Shown one piece after another: positions 33,711 to 42,618 of a DNA stretch of 64,000 nt. The stretch comes from Pseudomonas sp. 14P_8.1_Bac3 (GTDB lineage: Bacteria > Pseudomonadota > Gammaproteobacteria > Pseudomonadales > Pseudomonadaceae): contig NZ_JANLOD010000049.1 of the NCBI RefSeq assembly GCF_025466085.1, positions 124,001 through 188,000 on the forward strand, given 5' to 3'. The notes beneath the pieces are model-generated. The model ran no database searches. It was not told the origin of the DNA and was given only the letters and a program-made list of their open reading frames with translations. Every line of letters begins with the position of its first letter. The first letter of the stretch is position 1. A program made the translations under genes and the position numbers.

Positions 33711-34487
33711 ATGGCTGAGTCAACCGCACTGGTGCGAATCGAAGGGCTGTACAAGTCCTTCGGCAGCCTGGACGTTCTCAAGGGCATTGACCTCAATGTG
33801 CAGCAAGGTCAGAAGATCTCGCTCATCGGCCCCAGCGGCTCGGGCAAGACGACCTTGTTGCGCTGTGTCAATTACCTGGAAGAGCCGACCAAGGGCGACA
33901 TCTACATCGACAACGAGCTGATCGGCCAGCGCCTGGCGGGCACACGGAAAGTGCCCATGAGCGACAAGGAGCTGGCGCGGATGCGCGCCGGCATCGGCAT
34001 GGTGTTCCAGCGTTTCAACCTGTTTCCGCATCTCTCGGTGCTGGACAACATCATCCTCGGCCCGCTGAAGGTGCAGCAGCGCAACCGCGCCGAAGCGGTG
34101 GCGCTGGCCGAGGATTTGCTGAACAAGGTCGGCATGTTCGCCAAGCGTGACGCGTTCCCGGAACAGCTCTCCGGCGGGCAACAGCAACGCATCGCCATCG
34201 CTCGGGCACTGGCGATGAAACCCAAGCTGATGCTGTTCGACGAAGCCACCTCTGCCCTGGACCCGGAGCTGGTGGGCGAAGTGCTGGGCGTCATGCGCAA
34301 GCTCGCGGAAGAGGGCATGACGATGATTATCGTGACCCATGAAATGAGCTTCGCCGAAAGCGTTTCCGACCAGGTGATCTTCATGGCCGACGGCAACATC
34401 GTCGAGCAAGGCCCGCCGCGACAGATCTTCCGCGAGAGCCAGGTCGAACGCACCCGCAACTTCATCCGCGCCGTGCAGGAGCATTGA
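33711..34487 (+). CDS. ABC transporter ATP-binding protein, polar amino acid type
   Basis: This 258-residue ATPase has Walker A GPSGSGKTT (about residues 40-48), signature LSGGQQQR, Walker B LMLFDEATSALDPE and the switch His in VTHEM. It has a 10-15 residue insertion (about 73-85) common in this subgroup. It powers the two permeases immediately downstream (gap three bases). Confidence 0.93.
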   Translation: MAESTALVRIEGLYKSFGSLDVLKGIDLNVQQGQKISLIGPSGSGKTTLLRCVNYLEEPTKGDIYIDNELIGQRLAGTRKVPMSDKELARMRAGIGMVFQRFNLFPHLSVLDNIILGPLKVQQRNRAEAVALAEDLLNKVGMFAKRDAFPEQLSGGQQQRIAIARALAMKPKLMLFDEATSALDPELVGEVLGVMRKLAEEGMTMIIVTHEMSFAESVSDQVIFMADGNIVEQGPPRQIFRESQVERTRNFIRAVQEH

Positions 34488-34490
34488 TCG

Positions 34491-35171
34491 ATGTTCGATT
34501 CGACCGCACTGCACAAAGCCCTCGAACTGCTGCCGTACTTTTTGAACGTGCTGGGCCTCGGCGCGCTGACCACCGTAGGCCTCACGGCCGCCGCGTTTGT
34601 CGTGGCGACGTTGCTGGGGTTTTGCTTGGCGCTGATGCGGCTCTCGCGTAGCCGCATCCTTAGCCTGATAGCCAGCGTGTACCTGGAGGTGTTTCGCAAC
34701 ATTCCCATCCTGACCCAGTTGTTCATTCTGTACTTCGGGCTGACCTATATCGGTATCACGCTGCCGGCGATCGGCGCGGCGATTATCGGCTTCGGCCTGA
34801 ACGGAGCGGCGATTCTGTCGGAGGTGTTTCGTTCGAGCATCCGCACCATCGATCGCGGGCAGAGCGAGGCGGCGTTTTCCATTGGCATGACCCGCTCGCT
34901 GGCGATGCGCATCATCGTGCTGCCCCAGGCGTTCAAGGTCGCGATTCCGGGAATGGCCAACTTCGCCATCGGCCTGCTCAAGGACACGTCGCTCGCCTCG
35001 GCAGCGGCGGTGCCGGAGCTGACCTTCAAGGCGCGGATGCTGGTCAGCGAAACCTACCAGACCAACCTGATCTATTTCCTGCTGGCAATCATCTACCTGG
35101 CCCTGAGCCTGGTGCTTTCCCACTGGGCGGCGCGCACCGAGCGCCGGCTGAAAGTGGTCAAGGAGAACTGA
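34491..35171 (+). CDS. ABC transporter permease, polar amino acid type
   Basis: This 226-residue protein has five or so membrane segments and the EAA loop as SIRTIDRGQSEAAFSIGMTR (coupling to the ATPase). It belongs to the His/Glu/Gln/Arg permease family (HEQRo). It pairs with the next gene, which starts one base after its stop. Confidence 0.92.
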   Translation: MFDSTALHKALELLPYFLNVLGLGALTTVGLTAAAFVVATLLGFCLALMRLSRSRILSLIASVYLEVFRNIPILTQLFILYFGLTYIGITLPAIGAAIIGFGLNGAAILSEVFRSSIRTIDRGQSEAAFSIGMTRSLAMRIIVLPQAFKVAIPGMANFAIGLLKDTSLASAAAVPELTFKARMLVSETYQTNLIYFLLAIIYLALSLVLSHWAARTERRLKVVKEN

Positions 35172-35172
35172 T

Positions 35173-35820
35173 ATGGGTTATGGCGAGTTGTGGGAAGCAG
35201 CCCATGTGGAATTGCTGGCGGCGGCCTGGGCCACGCTGCAACTGGCGTTCGGGGCGTTGGTGATCGGCTTGATTGTCGGTCTGCTGGTGGCGCTGGCGCG
35301 GTTGTCCAAGAACCGGCCGTTGCGGCGTGCCGCGCTGATCTACATCGAGGTGTTTCGCGGCACGCCGGCGTTGGTGCAGTTGTTCATCGTCTACTTCAGC
35401 CTGACCGAAATCGGGGTGCAGTTCAGCTCGTTCCAAGCGGCAATGATTGGCCTGGGGCTGAATGCGGCGGCCTACCTGTCGGAGATTTACCGTGCGGGTC
35501 TGGAGGCGGTGCCCAAGGGCCAGGTGGAAGCGGCGAAAGCGATTGGCATGCCGCATCTGAAGGTGTTGCGCTGGGTCGTGTTACCCCAGGCCATTCGCAT
35601 CGTGCTGGCGCCCATTGGCAATGTCGCGATCTCGCTGCTGAAAGACACCTCCGTGGCCTCCCTGATCGCCGCGCCGGATTTGATGCTGCGGGCCCAGGAT
35701 TTGAGTTCCGTGTACTTCATGCCGTTGGAGATCTACATCCTCGTCGGCGCGATTTATTTTGCGCTGTGTTATCCGTTGTCATTGGGGGTGCGGTTGCTGG
35801 AGCGCAGGACCCGGCATTGA
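35173..35820 (+). CDS. ABC transporter permease, polar amino acid type
   Basis: This 215-residue membrane protein is the second HEQRo-type permease. Its EAA loop reads GLEAVPKGQVEAAKAIGMPH and it ends LLERRTRH. With the preceding permease it would form the heterodimeric channel. It is the last gene of the island; a REP doublet follows. Confidence 0.92.
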   Translation: MGYGELWEAAHVELLAAAWATLQLAFGALVIGLIVGLLVALARLSKNRPLRRAALIYIEVFRGTPALVQLFIVYFSLTEIGVQFSSFQAAMIGLGLNAAAYLSEIYRAGLEAVPKGQVEAAKAIGMPHLKVLRWVVLPQAIRIVLAPIGNVAISLLKDTSVASLIAAPDLMLRAQDLSSVYFMPLEIYILVGAIYFALCYPLSLGVRLLERRTRH

Positions 35821-35882
35821 TCCACAGAGGCCCGTGCTCATCGTCGCGGGTAACCCGCGTGTCCAACGGCTAAAGCCGATCA

Positions 35883-35984
35883 CTGTAGGAGCGAGCACGC
35901 TCGCGATGGACGCTAACGATGGCGCGTGAAGCCTGACACGCCGCGGCGTCCTCAGGTTTTTCGCGAGCAAGCGCGCTCCTACAG
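35883..35984. repeat. REP doublet
   Basis: CTGTAGGAGCGAGCACGCTC faces CGCGAGCAAGCGCGCTCCTA across a spacer. It occupies the middle of the 286-base gap after the ABC operon. Confidence 0.85.
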
Positions 35985-36106
35985 GAACCCGTCTCCATAC
36001 GTGATAATCCGGAACAAGTCATTTGCCCGGCCCGGGCTGTTTCCCTTCGCCGTGCCCTTGGCTGACAGTGGTAACGTAAGGCTTTCAAACCGTCGGGAGC
36101 ATCGTC

Positions 36107-36895
36107 ATGGAGTTGGGAATATCGGGTCGCTGGGCCATCGTCTGTGCCGCCAGCAAGGGCTTGGGACTGGCCTGCGCGCGGGCGTTGGCGAAGGAAGGCG
36201 TTAATCTGGTGATCAACGCCCGTGGCAACGCAACCTTACAGGCTGCCGCCACGCAATTGCGCAGCCTGGCGCCGACCATCGAAGTACGCACAGTGGCCGG
36301 CGACATCAGCGAGCCGGCGGTGCGTGCGCAGGTGCTGGCGGCCTGTCCGCAGGTCGACATCCTGATCAACAACGCGGGTGGCCCGCCGCCGGGCGACTTC
36401 CGTGACTGGCAACGGGAAGACTGGCTGAAGGCGCTGGACGCCAACATGCTCACCCCCATCGAGCTGATCAAGGCCTGTGTCGATGGCATGGCCGAGCGTG
36501 GTTTCGGCCGCGTGGTCAACATCACCTCCGGTGCGGTGAAGGCGCCCATCGATGTGCTCGGACTGTCCAACGGCGCCCGCAGCGGTCTCACCGGGTTTAT
36601 CGCCGGTCTGGCCCGCCAGTCGCGTCTGGCCGGGAACAACGTCACGATCAATAATCTGTTGCCCGGCCCGTTCGATACCGAGCGCCTGCACAAAACCCTG
36701 AGCGCTGCCGCCAAGGCCAACGGCGCCAGCGTCGAACAGATCAGCGAGCAGCGGCGCAACAATGTCCCGGCTCAACGGTTCGGTCAGCCCGACGAATTTG
36801 GCGCCTATTGCGCCTTCATCTGCAGCGCCCACGCCGGTTTCCTCACCGGGCAGAATCTGCTGCTGGATGGCGGCAGCTACCCCGGCACGTTTTGA
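36107..36895 (+). CDS. SDR-family protein lacking the catalytic Tyr and Lys
   Basis: This 262-residue protein has the SDR fold (AASKGLG at residues 14-20, NNAGG at 88-92, NITSGA around S141) and the C-terminal GQNLLLDGGSYPG. At the places of the catalytic Tyr and Lys, 13 and 17 residues after S141, it has S154 and R158. Related SDRs of this subgroup share the LGLSNGAR segment. It may bind NAD(P) without classical dehydrogenase activity. No operon partner is evident. Confidence 0.85.
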   Translation: MELGISGRWAIVCAASKGLGLACARALAKEGVNLVINARGNATLQAAATQLRSLAPTIEVRTVAGDISEPAVRAQVLAACPQVDILINNAGGPPPGDFRDWQREDWLKALDANMLTPIELIKACVDGMAERGFGRVVNITSGAVKAPIDVLGLSNGARSGLTGFIAGLARQSRLAGNNVTINNLLPGPFDTERLHKTLSAAAKANGASVEQISEQRRNNVPAQRFGQPDEFGAYCAFICSAHAGFLTGQNLLLDGGSYPGTF

Positions 36896-37023
36896 TCCCG
36901 GCATTGAAAGGGCAGGCCTTCAGGTTTGCCCACGCGTCAATCGACCGATGATCAGCGTTTGCGGCGCTTTCGGGCACGAGGGCTATGCTTGGCAGTGTGC
37001 CCCATCGCCATGGGAGACCTCTG

Positions 37024-37617
37024 ATGATCAACGTACGCACGGCCCGCCTGCTGGCCGATTACAAGCGCTGGGCCGACCAGCGTCTCTTTGACAGCCTGGC
37101 CGAGTTGCCGCCGGGCGAAGTCAATAAAGAGCGGGTCTCAGTGTTCAAGAACATCATCGGCACCCTCAACCACATCTACGTCGTGGATTGCATCTGGAAG
37201 GCCCACCTCGAAGGCCGTGGCCACGGCTTCAAAACCTCTCACGATCTGCTGCATCCCGACCTCGCCGAGCTGCGCCTGGCACAGAGAGGCATCGATCGCT
37301 GGTATTGCGACTGGAGCGAATGGCAGACCGACAGGTCGCTGGATAAACCCGTCGAATTCACATTTGTCTCGGGCGAGAGCGGCACCATGAGCGCCGGCGC
37401 GATGCTGATGCATGTCGTCAACCACGCCAGTTACCACCGCGGCTGGGTGATCCAGATGTATTTCGACATCCCGGCCATGCCGCCGATGACCGACCTGCCG
37501 ATCTTCCTGCGCGAGACCGATCCGGCTTTCCACTCGATCAATCCACCGGCAGTGGCGCCGACATGTGTTGGCCAATTCAAGAGTGCAACCAACGTTCTGC
37601 CGGATCGTTATCGTTGA
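37024..37617 (+). CDS. DinB-family metal-binding protein
   Basis: This 197-residue four-helix-bundle protein has the metal triad H50, H134 and H138 (LNHI and NHASYHRG). DinB proteins are often bacillithiol/mycothiol S-transferase-like; in pseudomonads the thiol partner is unclear. GGGAG precedes the ATG at 37024. The last about 20 residues (after PPAV) look unlike the family, and the stop lies in a 14-base REP-spacer match (37606-37619), so the 3' end may have been rebuilt by repeat debris. Confidence 0.83.
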   Translation: MINVRTARLLADYKRWADQRLFDSLAELPPGEVNKERVSVFKNIIGTLNHIYVVDCIWKAHLEGRGHGFKTSHDLLHPDLAELRLAQRGIDRWYCDWSEWQTDRSLDKPVEFTFVSGESGTMSAGAMLMHVVNHASYHRGWVIQMYFDIPAMPPMTDLPIFLRETDPAFHSINPPAVAPTCVGQFKSATNVLPDRYR

Positions 37618-37792
37618 CGCTGTTCCAGGTCAGCATGGCGATCTGACCGACATGGGCACCGGAGATGCCGAACGTCGCGGCAATCAGCGGCAGCATGGTC
37701 TGGTTGTAGTAAATGGTGGCGACGGAAAAGCCGTAACAAATGGCCAGTGTCAGCGCGACGCTGGCGGGCAACCCGGTTTTGCTGTCAGGCAT
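37577..37792 (-). pseudogene. Truncated MFS transporter, N-terminal remnant
   Basis: Only about 55 residues of an MFS protein remain (ATIYYNQTMLPLIAATFGIS is the first-helix region). Homology stops near 37628, and the frame then runs through WNSVNDNDPAERW, which reads REP-like DNA, to a stop at 37577 inside the DinB gene. Eleven or so membrane segments are missing, so it is non-functional. It starts inside the last codons of the LysR gene, suggesting that it was once the LysR target. Confidence 0.75.
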
Positions 37793-38735
37793 CGAAACTG
37801 TTCCCTGAACATGACCCTGTAGGTGCGAGCAGGGGAGGTGTATCCGCACCGGGGTCCGTCAGCACTTTCCTGAACGTTTCCACCAGTGGCCGCAGATTGA
37901 CCCGGTGCCACGCCGCCCACAAGGGTGTGGTGAAGGAAATCCACGGCACTTCCCGCAGGACCACGCCCGGCGGCGCGTTGCGGCTCAAGCCTTTCTGGAT
38001 CATCGCGATCCCCAGGCCCGACGCCACCAGCCCCAGCGCGGTAAACGGCTCGGTGGCCTCCATGCGAATGTCCGGGGTGAAACCAGCGCGGATGCAGGCG
38101 CTGATGAAGTCGTCGCGGCTGGCGCAATTCTGCCGGTGCTGCACTCCAATCCATTCCTGATCGGCGAGATCGGCCGGCGCCAATGTTGCCTGGCGGGCGA
38201 GGACATGGTGCTCAGGTACGGCCAATAGCATCGGGTCATCAAGCACCTGGAAACCGAGCAGATCCGGATCGTCGGCGACAGGCGGCTCACCGACCAGGGC
38301 GATATCGAGACTACGCTGTCGGAGGCCCTCGAGTTGTTCGGCAGAACTCAGGTTGTACAACGCGACGTGCACGTTCGGCCGGTCGACCCGCAGCACCCGC
38401 AATGCGTTCGGCAGTACGCCGGCATGCATGGCGTTTTCGATGTAGCCGATGCACAGGCCGCCTTCTTCGCCGCGACCCAGGCGTTTGCCCAGGGACTCCA
38501 GGCGATTGGCGTGGGTCAGCAGGGCGCGGGTTTCGGCGAGGAAGGTCTGGCCGTCGCGGGTCAGGCGGATGCGTTGCTGGCTGCGCTCGAACAGCGTCAG
38601 GCCCAGGCGTTCTTCGAGCTGGGCGATCTGCCGGCTCAAGGGCGACTGGGAAATGTGCAGGCGCTCGGCGGCGCGACCGACGTGTTCTTCTTCGGCGACG
38701 GCCACGAAATAGCGCAGTTGGCGGATGTCGATCAT
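37785..38735 (-). CDS. LysR-family transcriptional regulator
   Basis: This 316-residue regulator begins MIDIRQLRYFVAVAEEEHVG, with recognition segment ERLHISQSPLSRQIAQLEER and an effector domain. Its last 20 or so residues (after ADTPP) are encoded by REP-like DNA at 37816-37833, so the C-terminus is probably extended. It diverges from an aldo/keto reductase operon, its likely target, and it overlaps the start of the MFS remnant by eight bases. Confidence 0.9.
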   Translation of the reverse strand: MIDIRQLRYFVAVAEEEHVGRAAERLHISQSPLSRQIAQLEERLGLTLFERSQQRIRLTRDGQTFLAETRALLTHANRLESLGKRLGRGEEGGLCIGYIENAMHAGVLPNALRVLRVDRPNVHVALYNLSSAEQLEGLRQRSLDIALVGEPPVADDPDLLGFQVLDDPMLLAVPEHHVLARQATLAPADLADQEWIGVQHRQNCASRDDFISACIRAGFTPDIRMEATEPFTALGLVASGLGIAMIQKGLSRNAPPGVVLREVPWISFTTPLWAAWHRVNLRPLVETFRKVLTDPGADTPPLLAPTGSCSGNSFDA

Positions 38736-38812
38736 GTCAGACCTGTAGGGACTCAAGTGGTGCACATTATGTCTTGGACGGTCCGATCCCGGCAATCTAG
38801 GATTTGCCCATC

Positions 38813-38829
38813 GGTCATCTGAACTGACC
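38813..38829. promoter_or_regulatory. LysR-type T-N11-A box
   Basis: GGTCA-N7-TGACC (arms 38813-38817 and 38825-38829) is a perfect inverted repeat that fits the T-N11-A pattern of LysR sites. It lies 23 bases before the aldo/keto reductase ATG and 78 bases from the divergent LysR start. TTGGAC and CTAGGA elements of a possible promoter lie just upstream. Confidence 0.5.
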
Positions 38830-38852
38830 ACTGACACCAAGAGGATTTATTC

Positions 38853-39869
38853 ATGAGCCTGAAAGACAAACTGCCCGGCGCGTTGGGCTTCGGTACCGCT
38901 CCGTTAGGCAACATGTTTCGCGCCATCCCGGAAGAAGAGGCGATGGCCACCGTCCACGCCGCCTGGGAGGCCGGCGTGCGTTACTTCGATACCGCGCCGT
39001 TTTACGGTTCGGGTTTGTCGGAGATTCGCCTCGGTGCCGCGCTGGCCCACTACAACCGCGACGACTATGTGCTCAGCAGCAAGGTCGGCCGGGTCATTCT
39101 CGACGAAGTCGAAGACGCCGCGGCGCGTGACCTGGGCGAGAAAAGCGGGGTGTTCGAGCACGGTCGCCCGAACAGGATCGTCAACGACTACAGCGCCGAC
39201 GCGACGATGCGCTCGATTGAAGACAGCCTCAAGCGCCTGCAGACCGATCGCCTGGACATCGTCTGGGTGCACGACATCGCTCAGGATTTTTATGGCGATC
39301 AATGGCTGGAATACTTCAACCAGGCCCGCACCGGCGCCTTCAAGGTACTGACCCGCTTGCGTGAAGAAGGCGTGATCAAGGGCTGGGGCCTGGGCGTGAA
39401 CAAGGTTGAGCCATGCGAACTGACCCTCGACCTGACCGAGGCCCAGCCGGACGGTTTCCTGTTGGCCGGGCGCTACACGCTGCTCGATCACGACCGTGCT
39501 TTACAACGTCTGATGGACGCAGCGCTGGCGCAGAACGTCGAGATCGTGGTCGGTGGTCCGTACAGCTCGGGCATTCTCGCGGGCGGTACACACTTCGAAT
39601 ACCAGCAGGCCAGCCCGGCGATCGTCAGCAAAGTCGAGCAGATCAAACGCATTGCAGCGGCGCATGGGGTGAGTATCAAGTCGGCGGCGTTGCAATTCTC
39701 CCTGGCGAACCCGGCCGTCGCGGCGGTGATTCCCGGTTCCAGCCGTCCCGAGCGGATTGCTGAAGATGTCGCAGCTTTGTCCGCCGTCATTCCGGCGGCG
39801 TTCTGGCAGGCAATGCGCGAGGCGAAACTGGTGTCCGAGCGCGCTCCATTACCTATCGCAGGAGTTTGA
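38853..39869 (+). CDS. Aldo/keto reductase, aldose-dehydrogenase type
   Basis: The 338-residue TIM-barrel enzyme has the catalytic set D46 and Y51 (RYFDTAPFY), K77 (SSKVG) and H140 (WVHD). Its family is that of L-fucose/D-threo-aldose or pyridoxal dehydrogenases. It is first in an operon with an SDR and an SRPBCC protein under a divergent LysR. The small gap (two bases) to the SDR suggests linked function. Confidence 0.9.
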   Translation: MSLKDKLPGALGFGTAPLGNMFRAIPEEEAMATVHAAWEAGVRYFDTAPFYGSGLSEIRLGAALAHYNRDDYVLSSKVGRVILDEVEDAAARDLGEKSGVFEHGRPNRIVNDYSADATMRSIEDSLKRLQTDRLDIVWVHDIAQDFYGDQWLEYFNQARTGAFKVLTRLREEGVIKGWGLGVNKVEPCELTLDLTEAQPDGFLLAGRYTLLDHDRALQRLMDAALAQNVEIVVGGPYSSGILAGGTHFEYQQASPAIVSKVEQIKRIAAAHGVSIKSAALQFSLANPAVAAVIPGSSRPERIAEDVAALSAVIPAAFWQAMREAKLVSERAPLPIAGV

Positions 39870-39871
39870 GC

Positions 39872-40669
39872 ATGAAAATCGATCTGACGGGAAAACTCGC
39901 CATTGTCAGCGGCAGCACTGCCGGCATCGGCTTGGGCATCAGCAAGGCGCTGGCCGAGTGCGGTGCCACGGTGGTGGTGATCGGTCGCGACACGGCCAAG
40001 GTCGAGCAGGCACTGGCGAGCATCCGCCAGCGTGTGCCGGGCGCGCAACTGCGGGGCGTGACCGCGGACCTGGGGACCGCCGAGGGCGCCGAGAAATTGT
40101 TCGCCGCCGAACCGCGGGCGGACATCCTGGTCAACAACCTCGGCATCTTCAAAGCCGTGGATTTTTTCGACACGCCGGACAGCGAGTGGACGCAGTTCTA
40201 CGAGGTCAACGTGATTTCCGGCGTGCGTCTGTCACGGCATTACGTGCCGGACATGGTCAAGCAGGGCTGGGGCCGGGTGATTTTCCTGTCTTCGGAATCC
40301 GGGATCGCGATCCCGGCCGACATGCTTAACTATGGCGTGACCAAAAGCGCTTACCTCGCGGTGTCCCATGGCCTGGCCAAACGGCTGGCGGGCACGGGGG
40401 TAACGGTCAACGCGATCCTGCCGGGGCCGACCTTGACCGACGGTGTGGAACAGATGCTCAAGGACGCCATGGCGCAATCGGGGCGTAGCGTTAAAGAGGA
40501 GGCTGACGCGTTTGTGCGCGAGGCCCGGCCGACGTCGATCATCCAGCGTGTGGCGGATGTCGAGGAAGTCGCGAATCTGGTGGCTTACATTGCTTCACCG
40601 CTGTCATCGGCGACCACCGGCGCGGCGTTGCGTGTTGACGGTGGCGTCGTCGACAGCATGGCGATCTGA
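39872..40669 (+). CDS. Short-chain dehydrogenase/reductase (SDR)
   Basis: This 265-residue oxidoreductase has SGSTAGIG (residues 13-20), NNLG (88-91) and catalytic S140/S141-Y154-K158 (NYGVTK). AGGAG precedes the ATG at 39872, six bases after a TTG. It probably acts in sequence with the aldo/keto reductase on an unknown alcohol or sugar. Confidence 0.9.
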   Translation: MKIDLTGKLAIVSGSTAGIGLGISKALAECGATVVVIGRDTAKVEQALASIRQRVPGAQLRGVTADLGTAEGAEKLFAAEPRADILVNNLGIFKAVDFFDTPDSEWTQFYEVNVISGVRLSRHYVPDMVKQGWGRVIFLSSESGIAIPADMLNYGVTKSAYLAVSHGLAKRLAGTGVTVNAILPGPTLTDGVEQMLKDAMAQSGRSVKEEADAFVREARPTSIIQRVADVEEVANLVAYIASPLSSATTGAALRVDGGVVDSMAI

Positions 40670-40696
40670 AAATCATTGATTGAACGAGAGGACTAC

Positions 40697-41107
40697 ATGG
40701 CAACTGCATCAGCATCTATCGACATCCCGGCTTCGGCCGAGCAGGTCTGGCAATTGATCGGTGGCTTCAACGCGCTGCCGGACTGGCTGCCGTTCATTCC
40801 GAAAAGTGAGCTGAGCGAAGGCGGGCGCGTGCGCAGCCTGCAAACGGCGGATGGCGCGGTGGTGGTTGAACGACTTGAGTCGTTTGATAACGCCGGCAAG
40901 ACGTACAGCTATTCGATTGTGCAGGCGCCGTTTCCGGCGACGGATTATCAGGCGACGATTCGCGTTGAAGCCCAGGGCGAGGGCGCGCGGGTGACTTGGT
41001 CGGGGCGGTTTGCGCCGGTCGGAGTGACGGAGGAAGAAGTGGCGGCGCTGTTTGACGGGATCTACAAGGGCGGGCTTGAGGCGCTGCGGGCTAACTACCC
41101 GGCCTGA
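40697..41107 (+). CDS. SRPBCC-family (polyketide-cyclase-like) protein
   Basis: This 136-residue START/SRPBCC protein opens with the typical SIDIPASAEQVWQLIGGFNA segment, and aromatic residues follow in a helix-grip pocket (LPDWLPFI). Such proteins bind hydrophobic small molecules. It is third in the aldo/keto reductase-SDR operon, 27 bases after the SDR. GAGAGGA precedes the ATG. Confidence 0.85.
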   Translation: MATASASIDIPASAEQVWQLIGGFNALPDWLPFIPKSELSEGGRVRSLQTADGAVVVERLESFDNAGKTYSYSIVQAPFPATDYQATIRVEAQGEGARVTWSGRFAPVGVTEEEVAALFDGIYKGGLEALRANYPA

Positions 41108-41121
41108 TCAACCGCAAATCC

Positions 41122-41212
41122 CCTGTAGGAGCGAGCTCGCTCGCGAAGCGGTGCATCAGGCAATGACGATGCGATGACCCACCGCCTTCGCGAGCAAGCC
41201 CGCTCCCACAGG
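41122..41212. repeat. REP doublet
   Basis: CCTGTAGGAGCGAGCTCGCT faces CGCGAGCAAGCCCGCTCCCA between convergent genes. Confidence 0.85.
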
Positions 41213-41223
41213 TTTTGTGTGGT

Positions 41224-42618
41224 TCAGGCGGGCGGTATCAGGCTCTGCCGACAATCCAGCATCAACCTGGCCCCGCCCAATTCACTGTCACCCACTTCCA
41301 GCGTAAACCCGTGCAGGCTGGCAATCGCTGCCACGATCGACAGCCCCAGCCCGAACCCGCTTTGCTGGCTGCCACCTTCAGCGCGGTAGAAGCGCTGGAA
41401 CACCGCCTTGCGCTCGGCCAGTGCAATGCCAGGCCCGGAGTCGAGCACTTCGATCCGCGTACGACCGCCTTCGTTGATCCCCCGCAAAATCACCTCGCCA
41501 CCCGGCGGTGTGAATTTGATCGAGTTGCTCAGCAGGTTCGCCAGCGCCTCGAACAACAACGCCCGGTCGCCACACAGTGGCGGCAGGTTTTCAGGCAGTT
41601 GCAGTTTAAACGTCAGTTCGCCTTCCTCCGCCAGTGGCAGATAAAAGTCGTGCAGTTCCTGCAGCAGTGGCATGGGATCGAGCTGCACGAAACCGGAACG
41701 GCGCTGCCGGTCTTCCAGCTCGGAAATCCGCAGCAACCCGCGAAACCGCGCCATCAACGTGTCCGCTTCCGCCAACACCGAATCCAGCTGCGCCGCTTCC
41801 GGTGAGCCTTCGCCGGCCTGTTGCTGCATGCGGTACAACTGCGCCCGCAAGCGGGTCAGTGGCGTGCGCAAGTCATGGGCAATGTTGTCGCACACGCCCT
41901 TGACCTCGTTCATCAGGCGCTCGATGCGTTCGAGCATGGCGTTGACGATGGTGGCGAGCATGTCCAGTTCGTCACGGCGATTGGACAGCGGCAGGCGTCG
42001 GGTCAGGTCGCCGGCGACGATGGCTTCGGCGCTCGCCTGAATCCCGCGGATGCGCCGCAGCGGCCGGCGGCGCAACAGGTGCCAACCGGCGATGCCCGGC
42101 AAGATGGTCAGGGTCACCCCCCAGAACAGCGCGTGCAGAATGATCCGGGTCACGGCGAACAGCGAACCGTTGTCGCGCACCAGGATCAGCCAGCGCCCGT
42201 CGCGGGTCTGGGTCGCCACCGCGTCGCAACTGTCGCTGGGCAGGGTCGGGTCGTCGGAGTCGGTGCAGTCGCTGAGCATATGGATCTTGCCGTCCAGCGG
42301 CAGGCCGTCGGGAATGTGCCGCAGAGCGCCGCTGAGGTAGCGATGGTTGGCGTCGAACAGGCCGTAGGCGTCGATGCCGCGAATGTCGAAGGTCATGCTG
42401 ACCGCGAGGGCATCGACCAGTTGCTCACCGGAAAAACGCGAGAACAAATGCTGACGTTGCATCAGCGAATGTTTGGCGAGGTTGTCCAGGTAGGCGGAGA
42501 CCTCGTAGTACATGACCCCCATCAGAATCCCGCTCCACAGCACGAACAGCGAACTGTAGAGCGCGAGCAAGCGGCTGCTGGAGGAGCGCCAGCCCTTAGA
42601 CGGGTTCGGCAATGACAT
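41224..42618 (-). CDS. Sensor histidine kinase of an OmpR-type system
   Basis: This 464-residue membrane kinase has two membrane segments (about residues 17-38 and 158-178) flanking a 120-residue periplasmic domain with two cysteines (C118 and C131), then HAMP (about 182-234), a HisKA box with H248 (NIAHDLRTPLTRL), and an ATPase domain with the D-box LDSGPGIALA and G2 SGFGLGLSIV. Its 5' end overlaps the 3' end of the response regulator by 23 bases. The signal is unknown; metals or cationic compounds are common for this class. Confidence 0.92.
   Translation of the reverse strand: MSLPNPSKGWRSSSSRLLALYSSLFVLWSGILMGVMYYEVSAYLDNLAKHSLMQRQHLFSRFSGEQLVDALAVSMTFDIRGIDAYGLFDANHRYLSGALRHIPDGLPLDGKIHMLSDCTDSDDPTLPSDSCDAVATQTRDGRWLILVRDNGSLFAVTRIILHALFWGVTLTILPGIAGWHLLRRRPLRRIRGIQASAEAIVAGDLTRRLPLSNRRDELDMLATIVNAMLERIERLMNEVKGVCDNIAHDLRTPLTRLRAQLYRMQQQAGEGSPEAAQLDSVLAEADTLMARFRGLLRISELEDRQRRSGFVQLDPMPLLQELHDFYLPLAEEGELTFKLQLPENLPPLCGDRALLFEALANLLSNSIKFTPPGGEVILRGINEGGRTRIEVLDSGPGIALAERKAVFQRFYRAEGGSQQSGFGLGLSIVAAIASLHGFTLEVGDSELGGARLMLDCRQSLIPPA

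Noticed and set aside
37577..37849. 90-codon frame starting at 37849 as an intact small protein
   Set aside because: The first 19 codons read REP-like DNA and the last 16 read past the homology break; the middle is clearly the first part of an MFS protein.
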